A stretch of 35,646 nucleotides of DNA from Candidatus Moraniibacteriota bacterium (GTDB lineage: Bacteria; Patescibacteriota; Minisyncoccia; JAHIHE01; JAGLIN01): assembly GCA_030638895.1 (NCBI GenBank), contig DAOWDS010000014.1, positions 1 to 35,646 of the forward strand, read 5' to 3'. Below, piece after piece: positions 32,277 through 35,646 of the stretch (its first letter is position 1; every line of letters begins with the position of its first letter). The notes beneath the pieces are model-generated. The model was not told where the DNA came from. It made no database searches and saw nothing but the letters and a program-made list of their open reading frames with translations. The position numbers and the translations under genes were made by a program.

Positions 32277-33611
32277 ATGACAAACGAACAATTATGGCAA
32301 GCTGTCTTAGGAGAGCTTGAATTATCCACAAGCAAAGCAAATTTTACTACATGGTTTAAAAACACTGGAATAGCTTCAAAAAATGATAAGGAAATGATTA
32401 TAAGCGTACCTAATGGTTTTACAAAAGAGTGGCTTGAAAATAAATACCATAAATTTATTTTAAAAGCTATTCAAAATATATGCCCAACAATAAAAAAAGT
32501 TATCTATAAAATAGGAAAAAATCAGAGCGTAACAACCATAAAAGATAGCGGTTCTTTAAATAAAAATAATGAAAAAACTTATAGCATAAACTCTTTTTTA
32601 AATCCCAAATATACATTTGAAAATTTTATTATTGGCTCAAATAATGAATTAGCACACGCAGCATGTTCGGCTGTAAGTAAAAAATTAGGATCAGTTTATA
32701 ATCCTCTTTTTATTTATGGAGGAGTGGGGCTTGGAAAAACCCACCTACTTCAATCTATCGGCAATAAAATTTTAAAAAATGACCCGGATAAAAAAGTTAA
32801 ATATGCTTCTTCTGAAAAATTTACAAACGAGCTTATAAACGCCATTTCTGGAAAAAACACAAAGTCATTTAAAGAAATTTATAGAAGGATAGATGTTTTA
32901 ATTATTGACGATATTCAGTTTCTTGCTGGAAAAGAAAAAACACAGGAGGAATTCTTTCATACTTTTAATACGCTATATGAAAACAATAAGCAAATTGTTC
33001 TTTCAAGCGACAGACCGCCAAAAGCCATTCCAGCTCTTGAAGAAAGGCTGCGTTCAAGGTTTGAAGGCGGAATGATAGCTGATATTGGATCTCCAGACTA
33101 TGAAACCAGGGTTGCTATCTTAAAAGCAAAAGCAAGAGAGAAAAACTTTGAAATACCAGACGAGTCTTTAAGCTATATAGCCCTGCATATTCAAAAAAAT
33201 ATTAGGGAACTTCAAGGAGCGTTAAACAGGGTTATAGCTATTTGTGAGCTTGACAATGGCTATCCAAATATTAAGAAAACAACTAATATATTGGCAAATA
33301 TTATATCTCAGCCAATTAAAAAAGCAACTACTCCAAAAGATATTTTAAAAACTGTGAGTGATTTTTATGATATTTCTATTAATAGTTTAATAGAAAAAAA
33401 CAGAAGAAAAGAAGTTGTAAAGCCGCGGCAGATCGCTATGTATTTAATGCGAAATGAGATAAAAAGTTCTTTTCCTTCTATAGGAAATTGGATTGGAGGA
33501 AGAGACCACACCACGGCAATGTATGCTTATGAAAAAATTTCTAAAGAAATAGAAAATGATAAAATTATTGAACAAGAAATACACTTAATAATTGAAAGGC
33601 TTTATAATTAG
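32277..33611 (+). CDS. dnaA: Chromosomal replication initiator DnaA
   Basis: 444 residues. Domain I (about 1-80, LWQAVLGELELSTSKANFTT) is followed by a short linker and the AAA+ core. The core has FIIGSNNELAHAACSAVS, Walker A GGVGLGKTHLL (near residue 147), Walker B VLIIDDIQFL, and sensor/box VII EERLRSRFEGGMIADI. Domain IV ends with the DnaA signature GGRDHTTAMYAYEKI (near residue 407), which contacts DnaA boxes. Length is normal. It would melt oriC and load the helicase. It is transcribed away from rpmH and followed by a 490-bp gap and dnaN. Confidence 0.97.
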   Translation: MTNEQLWQAVLGELELSTSKANFTTWFKNTGIASKNDKEMIISVPNGFTKEWLENKYHKFILKAIQNICPTIKKVIYKIGKNQSVTTIKDSGSLNKNNEKTYSINSFLNPKYTFENFIIGSNNELAHAACSAVSKKLGSVYNPLFIYGGVGLGKTHLLQSIGNKILKNDPDKKVKYASSEKFTNELINAISGKNTKSFKEIYRRIDVLIIDDIQFLAGKEKTQEEFFHTFNTLYENNKQIVLSSDRPPKAIPALEERLRSRFEGGMIADIGSPDYETRVAILKAKAREKNFEIPDESLSYIALHIQKNIRELQGALNRVIAICELDNGYPNIKKTTNILANIISQPIKKATTPKDILKTVSDFYDISINSLIEKNRRKEVVKPRQIAMYLMRNEIKSSFPSIGNWIGGRDHTTAMYAYEKISKEIENDKIIEQEIHLIIERLYN

Positions 33612-34101
33612 AGTTTGGCGGTTTTTATCTTCTTAATTTAGACTATAAATTTATTGTGATAGTTTGGTAAATTTAAAAATAAAATTATTACATTATTGTA
33701 GCCCATAAATCATCTAATATGGTTTATATTATATAAAAGAGGTTGGTGTAAATGGAGAAGATTAAACCCTATTATATAAAAGATCTTAAAATAAATTTAA
33801 GCCGACAGAAAAATTCAGAATGGTATTATTATATAACTTGTTTATAAACTGCAAATAACTAAAAAATTAAGTAGTATGGTTTTGTATAAAAACTGTTTAT
33901 AATAGTAGAATAAAAAATAGTAAAAAAATTATTTTTAAAAAATAAAATAATTATACAATTTTTATTAACAGCTATTTATATTAATTATTAACAATTTAAT
34001 AAAAATTTTATCTTTAAATATAAACAGTTTTTACGTTTTTCCACATAATTTTAATTACCTACAACAACGGCTATTTTAAATAACTAAATAAAATAATAAT
34101 T
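33612..34101. other. dnaA-dnaN intergenic region, candidate oriC
   Basis: 490 bp, extremely AT-rich (33890-34025 is nearly pure A/T), a good duplex-unwinding candidate. One DnaA-box-like site TTTTCCACA is at 34037-34045. A 13-bp direct repeat ATTATATAAAAGA occurs at 33728-33740 and 33771-33783. A 31-codon open frame (33752-33847) with a GAGG ribosome site 9 bp upstream lies between them. The paucity of consensus boxes means the call rests on position and base composition. Confidence 0.5.
33752..33847 (+). CDS. Possible 31-residue small protein between dnaA and dnaN
   Basis: The ATG at 33752 follows GAGG with a 9-bp gap, a better ribosome site than those of dnaA or dnaN. The product MEKIKPYYIKDLKINLSRQK... 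is basic and Tyr-rich, ends CL, and has no known motif. Coding status is doubtful because it lies in origin-like DNA. Confidence 0.25.
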   Translation: MEKIKPYYIKDLKINLSRQKNSEWYYYITCL

Positions 34102-35241
34102 ATGAAATTTACATGCACTAGAGAAAATTTAAATAAAGCTCTTAATATTGTCGGAAGAATTATAAATAAAAACTCCACACTTCCCATACTTAATAATGTT
34201 TTATTAAAAACAGAAAAGGGAAGATTAAAATTAAGTTCAACAAATTTGGAAATAGGAATTAATTATTGGATTGGCGGTAAAATTGAGGAAAGTGGAGAAA
34301 TAACAGTACCAACAAAACTTTTTGCTAATTTTATTTCTAATTTGCCAAATAATAATATAGAAATAAAATCAAGAGAAGATATTTTAAACATAAAGTGTGG
34401 CGGATATAAAACAAACATAAAAGGATTAGATCCAAAAGAATATCCATTGGCTCCAAAATTAGAAATGGAACCGATTTTTAAAATAAAAAGCTCTGACTTT
34501 AAAAAAGCTCTCTCTCAAGTTTTGCCAGCAGTTTCAAATAGTGAATCAAGAATTGAAATAACGGGTGTTTTTTTAAATTTTTCTGAATTAAATAAAAATA
34601 AAATAACACTAGTTGCCACAGATAGCTACCGTTTGGCTGAAAAGGATATAAATTTAAAAAAAGATAATATAAATAAAAAATTTAAAGATATATTAGGAAA
34701 TGTTAATTCTATAATTATACCAAAAGATACAATCCAAGAACTTATAAGAATCTTGGGTGAAAACGAAGAAATGCTTGAAATAATAATTTCAGAAAACCAA
34801 ATTTTATTTAATTTTGAATCAGCAAGCGTAATATCGCGTCTTATTGAGGGAAAATATCCTGATTATAAACAAATTATACCAGATAAATTTGAATCGCAAA
34901 TAACTATTAATAAAAATGAAATAATTAATAGTATAAAGGTGGCAAGTTTATTTTCAAATATTTCAAATAATAGTATAGAATTGAAGCTATTAAATAGTTC
35001 AAAGAACTTAGAAATAAGTTCAGAAATAAGCGATTTGGGAAATAATAATACAAAAATACCTGCCGAAAATATAAACAAAAATCTTAACATATTATATAAT
35101 CATAAATTTTTATTAGATGGGTTTAATAGTCTTAATGGAGATAAGGTTTTTTTACAGATTAACAATGAAACGCTGCCAACAATTTTAACATCTGCCGCGG
35201 ACAAGGGTTTTATATATGTTATTATGCCCACAAGAGCTTAA
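34102..35241 (+). CDS. dnaN: DNA polymerase III sliding clamp (beta subunit)
   Basis: 379 residues forming three clamp domains. Typical pieces: MKFTCTRENLNKALNIVGRI, NSTLPILNNVLLKTEKGRL, the second-domain start EPIFKIKSSDFKKALSQVLP with LVATDSYRLAEK, SRLIEGKYPDYKQIIP at the domain 2/3 junction, and YNHKFLLDGFNSLNGDKVFL near the end. The C-terminus ITPMRL-type sequence appears as YVIMPTRA, as in many CPR clamps. It tethers the replicase to DNA. It follows dnaA on the same strand; dciA, not recF, comes next. Confidence 0.96.
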   Translation: MKFTCTRENLNKALNIVGRIINKNSTLPILNNVLLKTEKGRLKLSSTNLEIGINYWIGGKIEESGEITVPTKLFANFISNLPNNNIEIKSREDILNIKCGGYKTNIKGLDPKEYPLAPKLEMEPIFKIKSSDFKKALSQVLPAVSNSESRIEITGVFLNFSELNKNKITLVATDSYRLAEKDINLKKDNINKKFKDILGNVNSIIIPKDTIQELIRILGENEEMLEIIISENQILFNFESASVISRLIEGKYPDYKQIIPDKFESQITINKNEIINSIKVASLFSNISNNSIELKLLNSSKNLEISSEISDLGNNNTKIPAENINKNLNILYNHKFLLDGFNSLNGDKVFLQINNETLPTILTSAADKGFIYVIMPTRA

Positions 35242-35290
35242 GTACACAATTTCTAATAATATAGTAGAACTTTTGCTCTTGCTATATTTA

Positions 35291-35390
35291 AGGTGTTGGA
35301 CACCTACACGATTATTTTTATATTAATGTATTTTTCTCTATATAAATATAAACCGTAAATTAAAAACTTGCGTGTAGGTGTCCAACACCT
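35291..35390. repeat. 20-bp perfect inverted repeat between dnaN and dciA
   Basis: AGGTGTTGGACACCTACACG (35291-35310) and its exact reverse complement (35371-35390) flank 60 bp of AT-rich DNA. Each arm also folds on itself (AGGTGT/ACACCT). Directly after the right arm comes GCAAGCGCGTAAGTCCTAAA (35391-35410), the repeat end shared with 7599 and 32173. The structure may also act as a transcription stop or processing site after dnaN. Confidence 0.85.
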
Positions 35391-35429
35391 GCAAGCGCGT
35401 AAGTCCTAAATATTAAAATTATTATTAAA

Positions 35430-35646
35430 ATGCTTTGTCCAATAAGCAGAGATTTAAAAAAATCTATAAATAAAGCCGGGATTAAAAGAGAGATGGAAGC
35501 TTTTCAAATTTGTAAATTTTGGAAAAAGATTATTGAAAATATTTTTACTAAAGAAATTGCGCAAAAATCGCAGGCAATTAAATATAAAAACGGCACGCTT
35601 ACCATTGCCGTTTTAAGTTCTGTTTTAGCACAAGAATTTAAGTTTA
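35430..35646 (+). CDS. DciA-like (DUF721) protein, N-terminal part (cut by window edge)
   Basis: 72 codons from ATG 35430 to the window end. The pattern KKSINKAGIKREMEAFQICK, WKKIIENIFTKEIAQKSQAI and KNGTLTIAVLSSVLAQEF matches the KH-like DUF721 domain of DciA, the predicted replicative-helicase operator/loader in bacteria without DnaC. The place next to dnaA-dnaN supports a replication role. recF, often in this position, is not seen. The C-terminal part lies outside the window. Confidence 0.8.
   Translation, partial: MLCPISRDLKKSINKAGIKREMEAFQICKFWKKIIENIFTKEIAQKSQAIKYKNGTLTIAVLSSVLAQEFKF

Overview
The window is AT-rich, compact DNA with the gene content of a Candidate Phyla Radiation (Patescibacteria) bacterium, most likely Parcubacteria-like. 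The indicators are a PrgI/TraC/VirB6-type secretion block, a type IV pilus operon with short leader pilins, tRNA genes without encoded CCA, a small YidC and a Jag protein without its N-terminal domain, dciA directly after dnaN, almost no Shine-Dalgarno sequences, and many short inverted-repeat elements between genes. The assignment rests on gene order and protein families seen here, not on a search. The genetic code looks standard: uvrD ends in TGA, and no in-frame TGA needs recoding.

Layout. 1-4260 (minus): a type IV secretion-like operon with a polytopic VirB6/TrbL-like protein, an unknown 261-residue protein, a PrgI-family protein and the start of a TraC-like protein. 4394-7369 (minus): rsmA and a UvrD/PcrA-type helicase. 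7638-9015 (plus): a membrane histidine kinase and a single-domain response regulator. 9274-19613 (plus): type IV pilus assembly genes pilB, pilC, three prepilins, a large PilX-like protein, pilM, pilN, pilO and a one-helix protein. A frameshifted four-helix-bundle gene sits between pilB and pilC. 19763-20952: tRNA-Arg(TCT), a bidirectional terminator and a secreted metzincin-type protease (minus).

20953-24100 is an accessory island. It holds small orphan genes with strong Shine-Dalgarno sequences and non-ATG starts, a truncated serine recombinase, several terminators, and a small Cys/His protein whose frame is broken exactly at an A AAA AAG slippery heptamer. 24142-24634 (minus) is a tRNA cluster (His, a decayed His copy, Lys, Arg-TCG). 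24747-29181 (minus) encodes two O-antigen-ligase/polymerase-like proteins and a Wzx-like flippase for surface polysaccharide.

29407-35646 is the chromosomal origin neighbourhood. jag, yidC, yidD, rnpA and rpmH run leftwards; dnaA, dnaN and the start of dciA run rightwards. Strand polarity switches at the rpmH/dnaA gap, as expected at oriC.

No complete new defence or metabolic system is evident. The best candidates for something undescribed are the possible frameshift gene at 21259-21512, the orphan Cys-rich gene at 23176, the repeat families (including likely in-frame repeat insertions in uvrD and an O-antigen ligase) and the 16-bp tandem array carrying a pilin start codon.
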